Assembly (NCBI GenBank): GCA_000711775.1
Contig: ARYC01017357.1
Location: 1 to 64,000, forward strand
Direction of reading: 5' to 3'
Length of the DNA stretch: 64,000 nucleotides
Source: Oxytricha trifallax
Lineage: Eukaryota > Ciliophora > Spirotrichea > Sporadotrichida > Oxytrichidae
Positions 1 through 12,471 of the stretch are shown one piece after another. The notes under the pieces are model-generated. The model did no database searches, was not told the origin of the DNA, and was given only the letters and a program-made list of their open reading frames with translations. How positions within the stretch are numbered: the stretch's first letter is position 1; every line of letters begins with the position of its first letter. A program made the position numbers and the translations under genes.

Positions 1-149
1 ATTAGTAGTTTAATAGACAAACAATTTAAAATATATTTAACACATTTTAAATAATAAAAAGTTAATATATTTCTATCGCCACAGATTTAACTACATTTAA
101 GAGAAAATGAAATCTAGTTAATTTTATATTTAATTGTTTTTTATTTATC

Positions 150-1239
150 AAGATTCATACTCATAACAGGAAACATTGAAGTAACTTTATTCTTTAAAGC
201 TGAGCTACAACCAATATAGAGGTTATTGAATAATTTAGACCAGAAATCTGATCATATTAAGACTATTTTAAATTCAATTTTGGCTAATTAATACATAATA
301 GAAAGCAAAAAACTAATGATTTAATAGCATCAAACTCACCAACAATCCAGCAATGATTTTTTTGAAATTAATTAGAATTTAAATGCTTCATTCTCTAACA
401 TTTGCCCAGAAATTCAACTAAATAATTACTAAATTAAGCTATTGTTAACCACAAACAGCATATCTAAATTAACAATAATTTAATTATTACTCAGTATATT
501 TTTCTCTGAGTAATAGTTCCCATATAGCTTACACCAATATAATCAGCAATAATAGCAAATCAATAATTCATAGTAATAATAATATCAGAATTAATAATAA
601 ATTTCAATTTAATAATCCTAGGATAATTAGAGACTTGGATAGCCAACTGCCTTATAACATTAGATGTTTAAAGTATTTGAATGATGTGGAATTGCCTAGG
701 ACTATGAAAAGAAACTCAAGGAGATACTTTTGGAAATATCTCAAGATGAAGCATTTCCATAAGGAATAGTAAACTTAAGTATTTAAATGTCATATATATA
801 TTTGACTAAAATTGTGGTTTACAATGAAAGCCAAAAATTGAACTTTTAATATGTAGAATCGAGCAATAATCGAAAGATACAAGCAGTAGTCTGCAACCAA
901 GATGTAATTTAGCATATTATGACAGAAATCACTTCATAAAACGGTTTGACAATGATAGATCCCGAGGGTACCTCAGAATTCTTGATCTCTGAACTATCAG
1001 AGTTTATGGAAAAACTTTTCGACTAAATTAAAATGTACTATGAAGAGGAAATCAAAATTAATTAAGAGGAGTTTCAACTTTACAAACCGGACATGACAGA
1101 TCAGTAGAAGGAGGAATAAGATTGAGATAATTTCATTCTTAGCTTGAGGGAATAATCAATCAGATTTTTCCTCATAGGTATACCTGACTTCCTAGGGTCT
1201 AAGAAATTCACATGGTTCTATAAAGAGAAACTATTTTGA
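150..1239 (+). CDS. Hypothetical Q-rich protein, 5' end uncertain
   Basis: Not recognised. Reading TAA/TAG as Gln gives a coherent protein: an N-terminal helical part (motif FFKAELQPIQRLLNNLD), a poly-Gln/Asn stretch around 540-600 (YNQQQQQINNSQQQQ), then a charged C-terminal part (DYEKKLKEILLEIS and MEKLFDQIKMYYEEE). An in-frame TGA at 1117-1119 is best read as Trp (QD-W-DNFILSLRE), because the downstream residues still look coding up to a second TGA at 1237-1239, taken as the stop. The frame changes inside the Q-rich part and again at the CC run near 694. The start was not identified and may lie before 150. The ORF lies on the plus strand, convergent with the gene ending at 2216. Function cannot be inferred. 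Confidence 0.5.
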
Positions 1240-2215
1240 CGAATAGATTCAATAAAAGCCATGATAATTGGCATTATTATTTTATTTATATAATTAAAAT
1301 TAGTTTAAATAATATATTAAATTCAATCTTGTTCAAATCCTTTAATGATTAATTTGTGTTTTTTATATATAAAGTTCATTAATCTTGGCATGGACAAATT
1401 TTAATATTTGCCGACGCATTCAGGCGATTTCATTATTTTAAATAAAATATCAAAAATTAATCTATCAGTTTAAGGTAAGTTTAGGATTAAAAATCCCTTT
1501 TAATTATTAGAAATCCTTAAGGATCTATATAAATCTATATAGAATTTTGAAAACTAAAAACAGAATAAAACTAAGACAAAACTTCTGTAAATATATTATT
1601 ATAAAATGACTTAAGGGTGCGATTATAATACTTTAAGGAAAAGAATAAATCTAAAAGGATCTACAGATATCAAATGATTTTTAAATCATGAATTTAAGTT
1701 TAATTAATATATTAATTCATGAATTTTAAATCAAATAAATTAAAAATCTCCAACATGCGTCGGCAAATTTTAACATTTTCCGACACCTATACATACTTAA
1801 TTAATACATTAATTATATATTAAGATTAGTAATTCTATAGATTAAGTTTGACTAATCCCAAAGTTTTAAATATATTAGCTTAAATTATAGATTATAGGAA
1901 AAATGCAAATAAGCCATGGTTCTTATTGATTGATAGAAGCTGATATACATTATTATTGAATAGATTTATAAATTAAATTTAATTAATTAAATTTATTTCA
2001 TAATGAATTATTTATTAAGGGGCTCTTTGCAATGTAAATTTTCATTTCTGTCTTCCAGTCAGTCAATAATTGAACATTTGATTGTAATATTGTGTAAACT
2101 TCAATATTTTATTAAAATTGCTTTGATTGCCTAAACACATTCAATAATAATGAAAACTCATAAAAATATAGTAGGAATTTAAAATTATAATTATGTAAAT
2201 TATCATCAAGTTTAA
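1240..2215. repeat. AT-rich spacer with a TGCCGACGCA inverted repeat
   Basis: No convincing gene lies between the two convergent genes. At about 1405-1430 and 1752-1785 there is an imperfect inverted repeat built on TTTGCCGACGCAT and ATGCGTCGGCAAA, about 330 bp apart. The intervening DNA is AT-rich and contains a smaller palindrome (TTAAATCATGAATTTAA and its partner near 1685-1730). This resembles a small terminal-inverted-repeat element or a decayed MITE. No clear target duplication was found, so element status is inferred. Confidence 0.35.
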
Positions 2216-2875
2216 TCAAATATTAAAATTATTTTGGCTTAGATCTATTAAACTTTGAGTAGAATCTCCCTTGAATTTCTGCAAGCAGGTAGTAATGTGA
2301 TAAAAATCATCATCGTTTTCCTTTATAACTGTCCTTGTCTAGCCAATTAATTTTTCGAGTGCAATGTACAGCTATTGTAAGTAGCTCATTACTTTCTTTC
2401 TTTGCTCATCGCTCACTTAGGCACTTCCATCATTACTGTCCACCATGAAATCACTTAATTTTTATATTATTGATTCACTTAATATGCGATCATTAAATTC
2501 TATTTATTTAGATATTATGTATATCTATCTGTACATGCAGTCAATCTACTAATAGCAGATAAACGAGTCAATAAGCTTAATTCTGTCTTGTGAGTAAATA
2601 TTTAACTTCTGTGGGTGTGTGGGATCTCTGTTGTCACTTAACTATAGTTGGATGAGTGTGATTTTCTTCTCGTCTGTGAGGCATCTCTCCAAATGAGCGT
2701 ACTTAATTGATGCTTGATACTAATTCAAATCATTTTTAATGAAATAGAAGGAGAATCGACCCAGTACCAGGTAGTACTGCTCCTCCATATATTCTATTAG
2801 AGAGACATAATTCAAGGAGTCATTAACAATTGCTGAGAGTGCTTTCAAAATAGCTGGAGAAGTCGTTGTTGACAT
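2216..2875 (-). CDS. Hypothetical protein, 219 codons, intact frame
   Basis: An ATG at 2875 opens a frame of 219 codons without frame changes, using many TAA/TAG as Gln, to TGA at 2216-2218. The protein is helical: MSTTTSPAILKALSAIVND at the N-terminus, then EYMEEQYYLVLGRFSFYFIK, a middle part with KKITLIQLQLSDNRD, and a C-terminal acidic helix ALEKLIGQTRTVIKENDDD. I do not recognise the family. The terminal TGA is followed by further open frame because this code has few real stops. That continuation is low-complexity and AT-like, so I end the gene here. It is convergent with the gene ending at 1239. This is one of the few genes in the window free of indels. Confidence 0.65.
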
Positions 2876-3142
2876 TAAATTATTTTATTATTACTAATAA
2901 AATAAAGCTAGTTTTGGGAATTTAAGAATAATTTGATTTGTATATATCTCTTAATTTTAACTTTACTAATATTTTTATAATGCTTGTTCTTGTTATATTT
3001 TAATCTGATAAATCTGAAGCCAATTAATTATTTATTTTATAAGATAAATTGCCTCTATTATTTTAATTTTTGCAAATACCTATATTCAGTTATTATTTAG
3101 CAATAATTAAATTATTAATTAATGTAAATTGTTGAATTAAGC

Positions 3143-6100
3143 ATGCTGTTATTGATAATTAATGGGCAAAACTGGAAGACATGTTGGGATATAGATCTCT
3201 AGGATGATACCTTATTTTGCTAGGGAGCTGTAAATTGACTTAATTTAGAATATTTCCTATAAATTTCTTGGCCTTTTACAGTGAATATTTATTATAACAT
3301 CAATGATTATGATTAAAGTAAGATTTTCTTTAAAAACTAATCACACTATACTTCTCAAGATATTAGCTTAATATTTTCTATTTTAGAAGCAAAAAATATG
3401 TATTAAAATATTTTAGCTAGATGGAAACTAAGATAAACTGCAGATGAAGACCCAACAAATGATTGCCTAGCAATTACTAGAGATGTATTTTGCGCTTACA
3501 GCATCCTCAGATGCAAAGACTCTTGCAATGTAAAGATTAAACATAAAAGTAGTGATGATTGATTTATAGCAAGAACAAGCCCTGAGTGGGTTTATTTGTG
3601 ATTTATGGGAGGAGAGATGTCCTAGTGTAAGTCAAATTAAGATTAAGCTTTACTCTATAGGAATTTAAAACTTAAATATAATTAAATTTTGAAGTTATTG
3701 ATATTACTTTCTTTTTTCGTTTAAATTATTTACATTACAAACTAAATTTAAACAATTTGGAGAAAAAAGAACATTGTTTCGATTAATATTAGTAGGGTCA
3801 ATTTTACACAAATAATAGATAGTAAAAAACTAACACAAGCAGATAAATTAAAACCTTTTTATTTAACTATATATTATAATAAACTTAATCAATTACAAAT
3901 TTATTTGAATAATAACTCATTCATTACCTATGGGTGTAATCGATTAAATTACCTAAAAATCCTTTTTATTTTAAATCATAATCAATATGTAGCAGCGTGT
4001 CATCAGATGAAACTTGCTCATTTAGACTTACAATTTAGAAAATTTCAATTTTCATTATATTAAGAATAGCCTTTCTATTGTCAATATTTTTCTGAATTAA
4101 ACTTGTTATATTAAATTGCCAATATAAGTTCACAATTATTTACTAAAGTACAGATATATAGTTTTCACAGAGTTTCCTTTGCTTTTAGGTAGAAATTTGA
4201 CACAAGAGGCAAAAACTTTTCTCATACATGACATCAGGAAAACATCAAAATAAAATACCTTAACGCATCTTAGCAGCACCTATAGGTTATAGACCAATTG
4301 AATTTTAGGGCTTCAAATTTTTCTTGCCTAAACTGTTTGCAAGGAAGAAGGGCTATGAATCTGAATATATACATGTGGAATAGAGAGATAATATAGATGT
4401 CTAAATATTTGAATTTATACCTGTAAATTATCTGTGTAAAATTCCAGGTCATAGAAGAAGCATTCAAGAATTTGCTCAAAATTCAGCTCTATCTAGAATC
4501 GATAAAAAACTTAGAACTATATCATGTCTAGCAAACCCTATATAAGAAAGTACAACTTAACAGCATATAAATCATTGATTAATTGTTGGAATGCACACAT
4601 TAGAACTATGAAATATGACTTGTTTGTTACAGTGCTAAGACGTAAATTTATACCACCACTTATGGAACTATTTCAAGATATAGTAATAATATCAATCTTT
4701 GATTTTCAAAATGAGCACGGGCAAGTTGGTGAGTTCAGATCTTCAGACCTATATTTAGCTTAAGTTCATCATTTCTTTGCAGATTCAGTTTACCCCACTC
4801 AACGCTATAATACCATTTACAAAAATATCATTGAGGAAAAGTCAAATGCATTACTTATGGATGAAGACACTATAAACTTTTATTACTATAACTTGAACAT
4901 GTAGCTAATTGGTATAACTTTTGCAGTGAGTTATTTGATTAGTATTTTAACAATTCTCTCTAGATATAATGGTGAATATCCCAAAGAACGCAATAGACAA
5001 CTCAAAGGAATGAAGTTGGTAAGAAAAGACGAATATGTGAAGAAAAGTCCTGCACAAATAGTTAAGTATTTCGAAGAAGTTCAATTCATGTCAAAAATAA
5101 TAAAAATTGGACTGAGAAAATTGATAGGTATTTGGCCCATGATATGAATGGAGGTTTGCTACAGTCTTAATTTACTCTTAAATCATTTGTAAAGATTATC
5201 TAAAATGTTATAGAATCCCAAGATGAAATTAACTTAAAGGAAGAAATAGTGTACTAGTTGTATATTAGAGATATAGATAGGAAATTTGAGAGAATATAAG
5301 AGCCAATCACAACGATAATTAACAATTTTATCAGTTCTCATAAAAGTCAAGTTTACAATGAGAATGTTTTTATAATGATTATTGAAAGTGGTTATCTTCA
5401 ATAAAAGTTTAGCTTTTTAAACCCAAAAGATTATCCAGACTTTCAGATATACATTTTAAAGTCAAGCGATAAAATAAAAGTAAATGAAGCTGCTTGCAGG
5501 AAGATAATCAAGTTATTTGCCGAAAAGAAAAGAGAAAATTAAGAGAAAGGAGGGACTACAGCTGGAGGACCTGGAGTCACTGCAGGTGGGCCAAAAGGAT
5601 AAAAAGCTGGTGGTCCGATCGGAAAGAAAGCTGATAAAAGTTATAAAATTGAATTCATTATCTAGTAGAGCCATTAATTAACACAATGAAGACTGGAAAC
5701 TATAACTTAGCATTCTGTCAGCTCAGGCTTGGTTAATTTTTGCAATTATAGTGATGACATAAAAAAAGACATCTTCATACAAAAACAAGGACTTAATGGT
5801 ATTTTAGAGTACTTAACTTTCAAATATGTTTATTAAAATACAAAAGAAATAAATAAATATCAGTAAAATATAGTATTGGAGAGATAGTAAAATAAGAGTA
5901 GGTTAAAGTTACAACTCAATCATAACTTATATATATATAAGCATTTTAGAGTATTTAAACTTTTTTGAGTATATAAAACTAAGAAGACTAAAAAAAATAT
6001 TCTTTAACAAATCAATACCTAAATGTTACAGAAAGATCCCAATTGGTGATATGACTTTTTAAATTGACTCCTTAATAAATATTAGCAGAGAAACTACTTC

Positions 6101-7386
6101 ACAGTTCTAAGCAATTATCTTATGAAATAAGCTTCTTATGTGAATGAATATTCATTCTAAAACATCACTCTTCTTAATAAATTTATGACAAGAAAGTTCA
6201 TATAGCCATTGTTAGACGACAAACTATATTCAACCGAATACATTACTTTCATACAAGCAAAGAGCGAAAATATCTTCACAGTTGAGTCTTTGATACAATT
6301 TATAGAAAAGTTCCCTATGATTACAGAGATAAAATTTAATGAATGCTGCCAGAGCTTTTGAGATAAGTTCTTTGCTCATTTCGCCAGTAATACTAAAAAT
6401 ATCAAATTTGTAAATAACGTAAGGAGAATTAAGTTGAAAAAGGTTATTATTAACCAGATTAATATTGCAGTTGAGGTGTTTTGTAACATATTTACTCAGC
6501 TAAATTCTTTGCATTTGGATGGCTGTTTCAGAAAAAAAATTACAAAGCTACTTATAGAAGAATTGCCAAATTTACAAGGAAATTAAAGCTAGAAAAGAAG
6601 GAATCCCCACGATAAATTACAAATTGGCAGTCGGTATATTAATTGTATATGCACAACGCTAAATTTTATCTTTTTAATGATTCAGAGAACATACTTGAGT
6701 CAATAGTAGTAAAAAATAAGCAACTAAAAGAGTTAACTATGAGAAACTGCTGCTTATAAACTGGCTTCTTTAGTGAAAGATTTCCTAAAATTTTGAAAGT
6801 CTAAGAAAGAGAGAAACTATACTTCCTCGTAATGGCACACACTTTTTTAGATCTTGATGCAATGAATACTATAAGCAAATTCTTTTTCTCCTTTAATCAC
6901 TCAAAACCTAACTGTACCTAAGTTGGCAAAAGTTTCAGAATTTACCTATTAAAATACTAAATTTTCTAATTTTTTGGTTGAAATTTTAAAGTAAGGCGAG
7001 AGCAATTTAAAATTCAACCTATCAGAATTAGATATTTCATAAAACTCACTAGCTGATGCAGTAACAATTTAACTAGATCACTTATAAAATTACCAATTTT
7101 TTTAAAAAATTGAACCTAAAATCTAATGCTCTTAATGATAAACTTTTTTTGGATCGTCTTTATCAAAATATTTCTCTTTCGGAAGTGGTAAATTTTAAGC
7201 ACTTGAGTATTTAAACTTAAATAGGAATTGCTTTGTTCAGAGAGATTTTTGTTTAGCGAATCACCTGATACTTTAAAGATTTAGAGATGCTACTTAAATA
7301 ACTATGGATATGTCTCAAAGTCTAAACTTAAGTTTATTTAGTAAATATTAGATAACTATCCCAAGTTAAGGATTATTTATTAAATT
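3143..7386 (+). CDS. Large leucine-rich-repeat-like protein, frames broken
   Basis: A long plus-strand gene recovered in several pieces. The piece 4260-4530 has LAAPIGYRPIEFQGFKFFLP and IFEFIPVNYLCKIPGHRR. The piece 4524-5115 has YIRKYNLTAYKSLINCWNAH and a possible membrane helix MQLIGITFAVSYLISILTIL. The piece 5115-6590 includes a Gly-rich patch (TTAGGPGVTAGGPKG). From about 6250 on, LRR-like units appear (LNSLHLDGCF, LKELTMRNCCL, LSELDISQNSLAD, LKIQRCYLNNYGYVS) to about 7380. TGA at 6047-6049 and 6065-6067 must be Trp (NWWYDFLNWLL). Single-base frame changes occur near 4255, 4530, 5115 and 6600. The segment 3143-4255, starting at ATG 3143, is open but less certain, and a second frame also looks codable around 3450-3620. 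The C-terminus resembles LRR proteins of the RNI/FBXL type. No partner is known. Confidence 0.55.
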
Positions 7387-7440
7387 AAAATAATTATTAA
7401 CATTATTTAATATTTTAATTTATTAATTATAAATATCAAA

Positions 7441-8886
7441 ATGGATTTAATTTATGAGAAGAAGAAACGGGATATGCCAAATAAATAGATCTGGACTGAT
7501 GAAAACACAGGACGGCATTAAATCAGTGAATTAACGGGGACTCGCTATAAATGTGATAATTACGGATTTAACGAATCAAATTTCTTTCCTTAAGTAACTG
7601 GCTAGTAAAACTACTAGCAGTGAATAAACAAAGCTTTTTTAGATAAAGTAAGTAAAACTCAAGTAAATTTCACAATATTTTTAGTAATCGTGCTATCATC
7701 CCAAAGAAAGAGATGAAGTAATTGAAAAGAATTAATCAGATTAGTTATATGTGAGTTTTAAACGAGACCTCAAAAATATAGCTAGGAAACAAAATATGAA
7801 TATCTAATCAATCTTAAATTCTGTAGAGTAAAGCTTCAGTTTATAAAGTTCACTTGCTTAATTACCTGTATGGTAATCAGCACAGAAGAATTCATAAGTT
7901 TGAACTCAAAAATTTCAGGGATATGTCTAGTAACCGTCTACACAAAGAAGCTCCGAAAATGTTTAAAAATAGGTTACACTAGATCAAATAAAGGACCTAA
8001 AACAATAAAAATATATAATGCATGAGAATTTATAATGACGATCGAGTTAATTTTGGACAAAAATAGTCAAATCCAAAGTATTACGATTTCAGGTAAATCA
8101 ATTAAGAAGATCCTCTAATTAAAAATAAAAGAAATAGAAATTGCAATCATGGATTATTAAGCCCAAATTCTTATCATACAAACAACTTAAATTCCAATCT
8201 TAATATTTATAAAACTTTTATAGATTAAAGTTCCTTATCGAAGTATTTAAGTCCTAGAGGGAGTATAAATGACTAAAATACAATTAATAAATACAACTAA
8301 AAATGCAATAAATAGAGTTAAAAGCAATTTATACACCAATTTAATGAAAGAATAGACTAATTTACAAGAGAAGCACCTTAGTTAACTTAGAGAAACAAGT
8401 GAATTAGATGTAGGATCAGATTTAGAATATCAACAATCAATAGTGCCAACTTATATTTAAAATACTTTAATACCTAATAATAATCGAGTTGCTTAGCTAT
8501 CACCAAAGAACCTAGAGGACATGCAAACTTTAAGGTATAAAGACCACGAGATTCTTACATCCTCAGACGATGAATATGATTAAACCAGGAAAAGTGAGAT
8601 TTAAAAGAGTCCATTCAGAAACAACAGAACTTAGAAAAGTTGATATCTAATCAGAAGCCTTGAAAACTTAAAGTAAGACTATTTATTGAGTTAAATTGAT
8701 AATATGCATGGATCTGTCTAAATGAAGTAATTTCAAGAAATTTTAAATTTAAATGAGGATAGCTAAATAGTGGGGGTCATGACTTCTAATAGACCACCAA
8801 AGCGCCTAATAACATAGGGTATATTTGATAACTAAAATTTTAATTTATATTTAGATTTTAGTTAATCAATTTATTATAAATGTTGA
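7441..8886 (+). CDS. Hypothetical Q/N-rich protein with one short intron
   Basis: The gene begins at ATG 7441 (MDLIYEKKKRDMPNKQIW), just after the LRR gene. A GT-AG intron of about 37 nt follows DK near 7649 (starts GTAAGTAAAACTC, ends ATTTTTAG). The protein continues with CYHPKERDEVIEKNQSDQ, a long Gln/Asn/Ser-rich middle (LLSPNSYHTNNLNSNLNIYK, LSKYLSPRGSINDQNTINKY), an acidic Ser patch (HEILTSSDDEYDQTRKSE) and a C-terminal basic motif (MTSNRPPKRLITQGIF). TGA at 8884-8886 ends it. Two frame changes were needed, near 8010 and 8390. No domain is recognised. The low-complexity make-up and SSDDEYD-type patches suggest a disordered, possibly phosphorylated protein, which is inference. Confidence 0.6.
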
Positions 8887-9100
8887 TAGATGATAGAAGT
8901 GTTGTGAAAAAAGGCTAAGATCTTGCAAAGATAATATATCCTGTGTTTTAACTACAAATAGATAATTAAAATTAAAAGTATGATTAAGTCATTTAGAAAT
9001 TAAAAATCAGTAAGAAAAGAATTGAATAACAGCTTTTGAATTAATGATATTTGATATAAAATAATGATATAATATTAATTAAGCATAAATACTGTTATAA

Positions 9101-10257
9101 TCAAACCAATTCATGATTATTGAACAAATATACAATCTCATAAATTCTCAGTGTCTTATCTAAAGATGCTGTTACTATTTTATCACCAATCTTTGCGATA
9201 TCAGTAATTGTTTAATTATGTTGTACTTGTGAGTTATACGCTAAATTTTAGTTTTTACCTTTCCAAACAGCTAATTTCCCATCTGTTCCCACACTAAGAA
9301 CAAACAAGCCATCATCAGCTGAAACTATTATATAAATTGGCATTGTGTGAGTGTTCTAAACTTTAATTGGCTTTTTGATAATATCGAGAATCCAGAAATA
9401 CAACTGATATCTTGTGGCACATACAATCATATAATTTCGAAGTTCAGCCACGCTTACTATATCTTCTCTTTTCCACAGTTTAGTTATGATAATTCTGCAA
9501 ATTTGTATTAATCAAATCTCATTTATATGACTTTTATAGTAACATCTGATCTGCCCGTGATGAGGCAACTTTTCAATCTGAAATTAATTTTACACCCTTT
9601 TAAATAATTAATAGCGTTTTCATTAAGCAAATTGAGTTCACTCATCTCGAAAGTCTCAAGATCCTAAATTATTAAATCTCTTTGTTAAGTGACAAATACC
9701 AGATACTTTTCATTTGTGAAGGATGTACACAAAGGCATATGACCTATTAATCCAATTCATATCATCCATGTAGCTGAACATCACTCTGATCAAATTGATT
9801 TATAATAGAGACCCACACATACAATTTATAGTTTTGTTTATCCCTTAATACCCTATTATACCGATTAAATACTTGCCAGGAACTATTAACAAGTTTCAAA
9901 TTAGTTTACTAAGGGGAATTTCAAACATAAATTTATTCTCAAAAATGTTCCACACTCGCATGGTTTAATCCAATGAAGCAGTAATTACTAATGAGTCAGT
10001 TAACATCTCCAATTTAATTATTTCTGAGCTCATCATATCTCCTCAGTTTTTCAATTTATCAGATTTAGAAGAAGTAGTACTTAATGAGTAAATTTCTCTT
10101 ACTTCCCCTATTTAATTAAAACCCCATTTTGCATAGACTCGTTTTAATAAACTTTAATTTCTATATGGTTAGTGTTTTTGGAATGAACAGATGCTAGTGT
10201 TGGATCGAAATCTTAAATGTATTCGTCTTTCACTCTTCCGACTTAAAAACAACCCAT
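9101..10257 (-). CDS. WD40-repeat protein
   Basis: Reverse-strand gene starting at ATG 10257 (MGCFQVGRVKDEYIQDFDPT). The MG-C start would suit N-terminal lipidation, but this is not proven. Typical WD repeats are visible: LVITASLDQTMRVWNIF, then YQLYFWILDIIKKPIK, then DDGLFVLSVGTDGKLAVWKG, and the last repeat IGDKIVTASLDKTLRIYE. TGA at 9101-9103 is the stop (HELV then TGA). Short GT-AG introns are suggested near 9500 (about 37 nt) and 9900 (27 nt). Some frame changes are needed, near 10050 and 9480. WD40 proteins form beta-propeller scaffolds, and the specific partner cannot be told. The gene is tandem with the Swc5 gene, which ends about 150 bp upstream of its start. Confidence 0.75.
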
Positions 10258-10406
10258 GTTTTAATTATTTATAGATTTACATATATCGCATTTAATCTAA
10301 ATAAATTAATGAAACTATTCATTATGATAAGTTTGATCATGGATAATTGATTGGAATAAAGAAACTAAATTTCAAAAATTTCGAAGAAATACATAAAAAT
10401 TACCCA

Positions 10407-11601
10407 TCATTTTCTCTGCTAAAAATAAGCTTTTTCAATTTTCTTCTTGTATTCATATTCAGTCTCAGTTATCTAATCCAAGAATTTTCTCTTTGCCATA
10501 TAAAGCCCTTTTAATAATTAACAAAATGTAATTCTTTTGCTTGAAGTTGTATGCTCTAAATTATTTATATATTAGTCGATGAGTAGTTATAAATTACAAT
10601 ATTTTCTGGGTAATTTCATCATATAATATCTTGGCAAATATGTTTCGTTTTGATTTTAATTTTAATTATTTTATATTTTTCTCCATATTTATACATTTAA
10701 CAATAATTGAAGAAGTGTATCCATTCTTCCTGTTTTTCTCAAATTCAGCCTCTAATATTTCTCTTCTTAAGTGTACTTACTCCTATCCATTTTAGACTTC
10801 CCAACCACATTCACATTCTTGCCTTAATCGTTAATAAGCCCCACTAAGTCATCCAGAACTTTACAAGTGCCTCCTAGTTTCTTCTTGTCTTGTATTTCTC
10901 TTTATTTCAAGTCTTTCTCAGTTGCATTGCGTTCAACTTGGTAGGTTTAGCCTGCATACCGCACTTTATCTTGAACCAATAAGTCTCTCTGTTCTCCTAT
11001 AAATGAACATAAAATTAATATCAATATTAATGGTTACGATTAACTTACACTTCATTTGTGCAGGACTTGATAAGCAGCATTGAATGTCTCATCCTTAAGC
11101 TTTTCTCATTACTAATTCAATTATTTCTACTCTTCCTCTACTTGAATGCTGATTGAATTGATTTATTTATTTATTTGTTGGTAATTAATTGGGGGAATAT
11201 TTTTTTAATACTATATGTAGTGTTATTACTTGTATTTTATTGTTTTTATGTAATTGCTGGGGCAATCACCTGTTTCTCCTATGTTTTCTATTATTTAGAC
11301 TTAGATTTATAGTAATTATCTTCCTCTTTCATCATTGCCCATAAGTCATCAATTTAACATTATAATAGTATAGTAAAAATTTCTTTCTTGCTCTTTTGAG
11401 CTTTTAAGCCAGCAACTCCAGTAAGCTCCTTATCGGAATCGTTTTTATTATTTTTCTCATTTTTGTTCTTGTTCTTTTTCTATTAGATTACTATATAGGA
11501 ATAAAAATTGATATTTTATATGAATGCTTATAAGTATTTCCTTCTTCTGGAATGTAGTCATCATCATCAGAATCAAACTTAGCGTGCATAAGGTTGTCCA
11601 T
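10407..11601 (-). CDS. Swc5/BCNT (CFDP1-like) chromatin protein
   Basis: ATG at 11601 opens MDNLMHAKFDSDDDDYIPEE, the acidic N-terminus typical of the Bucentaur family, followed by the DDLW-like motif IDDLWAMMKEEDN. The conserved C-terminal BCNT domain follows: KVRYAGQTYQVERNATEKDL, KKKLGGTCKVLDDLVGLIND, VVGKSKMD, SKYTQEE, EAEFEKNRKNGYT and finally AKRKFLDQITETEYEYKKKI. In the family this is the region with the KSKLDW and FL-x-RV-x-Y motifs. A 52-nt GT-AG intron lies at 10997-11048, and other short introns are likely. TGA at 10407-10409 ends the protein. In other eukaryotes Swc5 belongs to the SWR1/SRCAP remodeller that deposits histone H2A.Z. That role is transferred from family knowledge. 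The Trp of KSKxDW appears as Arg, possibly through a base error. Confidence 0.8.
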
Positions 11602-11893
11602 TAAAAATTAGATATTATTTTTATAATATTTTATTTTAAATTACTATTCTATGAACCATCATCATAACAAAAAAACATTCATAATAGTATGGGGTTGTCA
11701 GAATTAGATAAGATGATGAGAGAGGTTAATTAATGAGTGGATATTAAAAATAACAATCAATTAAGGATGCCTAAAGCTACTTAATTCAAGAAATGTAATT
11801 AATTTAATACCCCAAAACCCTAATATTCTATAGAATTCTATATTGTAATCGAACGTATTTGAGTGATAGTAATTAAGAATTAAAATATAAGAT

Positions 11894-12429
11894 ATGAAAC
11901 TAGAAAACTGGGGAAATTTGTTCAAGTACACAAAGGAGCTACTCGATGACGACTTCAATCACGGCCTACAATAAGTGCTAAAAACTAAGAACAAGGGAGC
12001 AGACAACACTTCAGTAAGTCATCAAGAAAATTTTAGCTCCTATATTTATACATCAAACATAGCAAGATGTATAATATTTGCTTGTTATTTGAAATTAATC
12101 GTGATAATTGAATGGAATTTTCTAAATCTGCCAATTAATTAACAATCAAACAATAAAATTTCTTAATTTTTTTTGTATTAATAAGCATATTTTAAGAGTT
12201 TAACACCTCAACCAAGTTGTCAAACGCCAAAAAGCTTACTTGTGATTCAAAGGTTGCCTTTGAAGCTAAACTCAAGGGACTGGTGAAAACTTCCAATCTT
12301 GAGCTATCAGTCAAACAAGATGGTACAAGTGTCATTGATTACAAGTTAAATTTAAATGTAAGGAATTTCAGCAAGTATTCAATTATCCTCAATAGAGACA
12401 ATTGAAGGGTGCTCAATTCCTTTTCAATG
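11894..12429 (+). CDS. VDAC mitochondrial porin, N-terminal half
   Basis: ATG 11894 gives MKLENWGNLFKYTKELLDDD followed by FNHGLQQVLKTKNKGADNTS, with TAA read as Gln. An intron follows (GTAAGTC at 12013, about 185 nt). The second exon carries EFNTSTKLSNAKKLTCDSKV and GLVKTSNLELSVKQDGTSVI, matching the N-terminal helix and first beta strands of eukaryotic porin. A one-base loss near 12405 leads into DQLKGAQFLFNGK. Similarity stops at QFLFN near 12429. The rest of the barrel is missing here. It lies 7.6 kb away on the other strand, starting exactly at LFN (complement 20016-19456). VDAC is the metabolite channel of the outer mitochondrial membrane. As it stands this half cannot make a full barrel. 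Confidence 0.8.
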
Positions 12430-12471
12430 GAAAAGTAAAAATCGTTACATTATCTAATTTTATTAGAAAAC

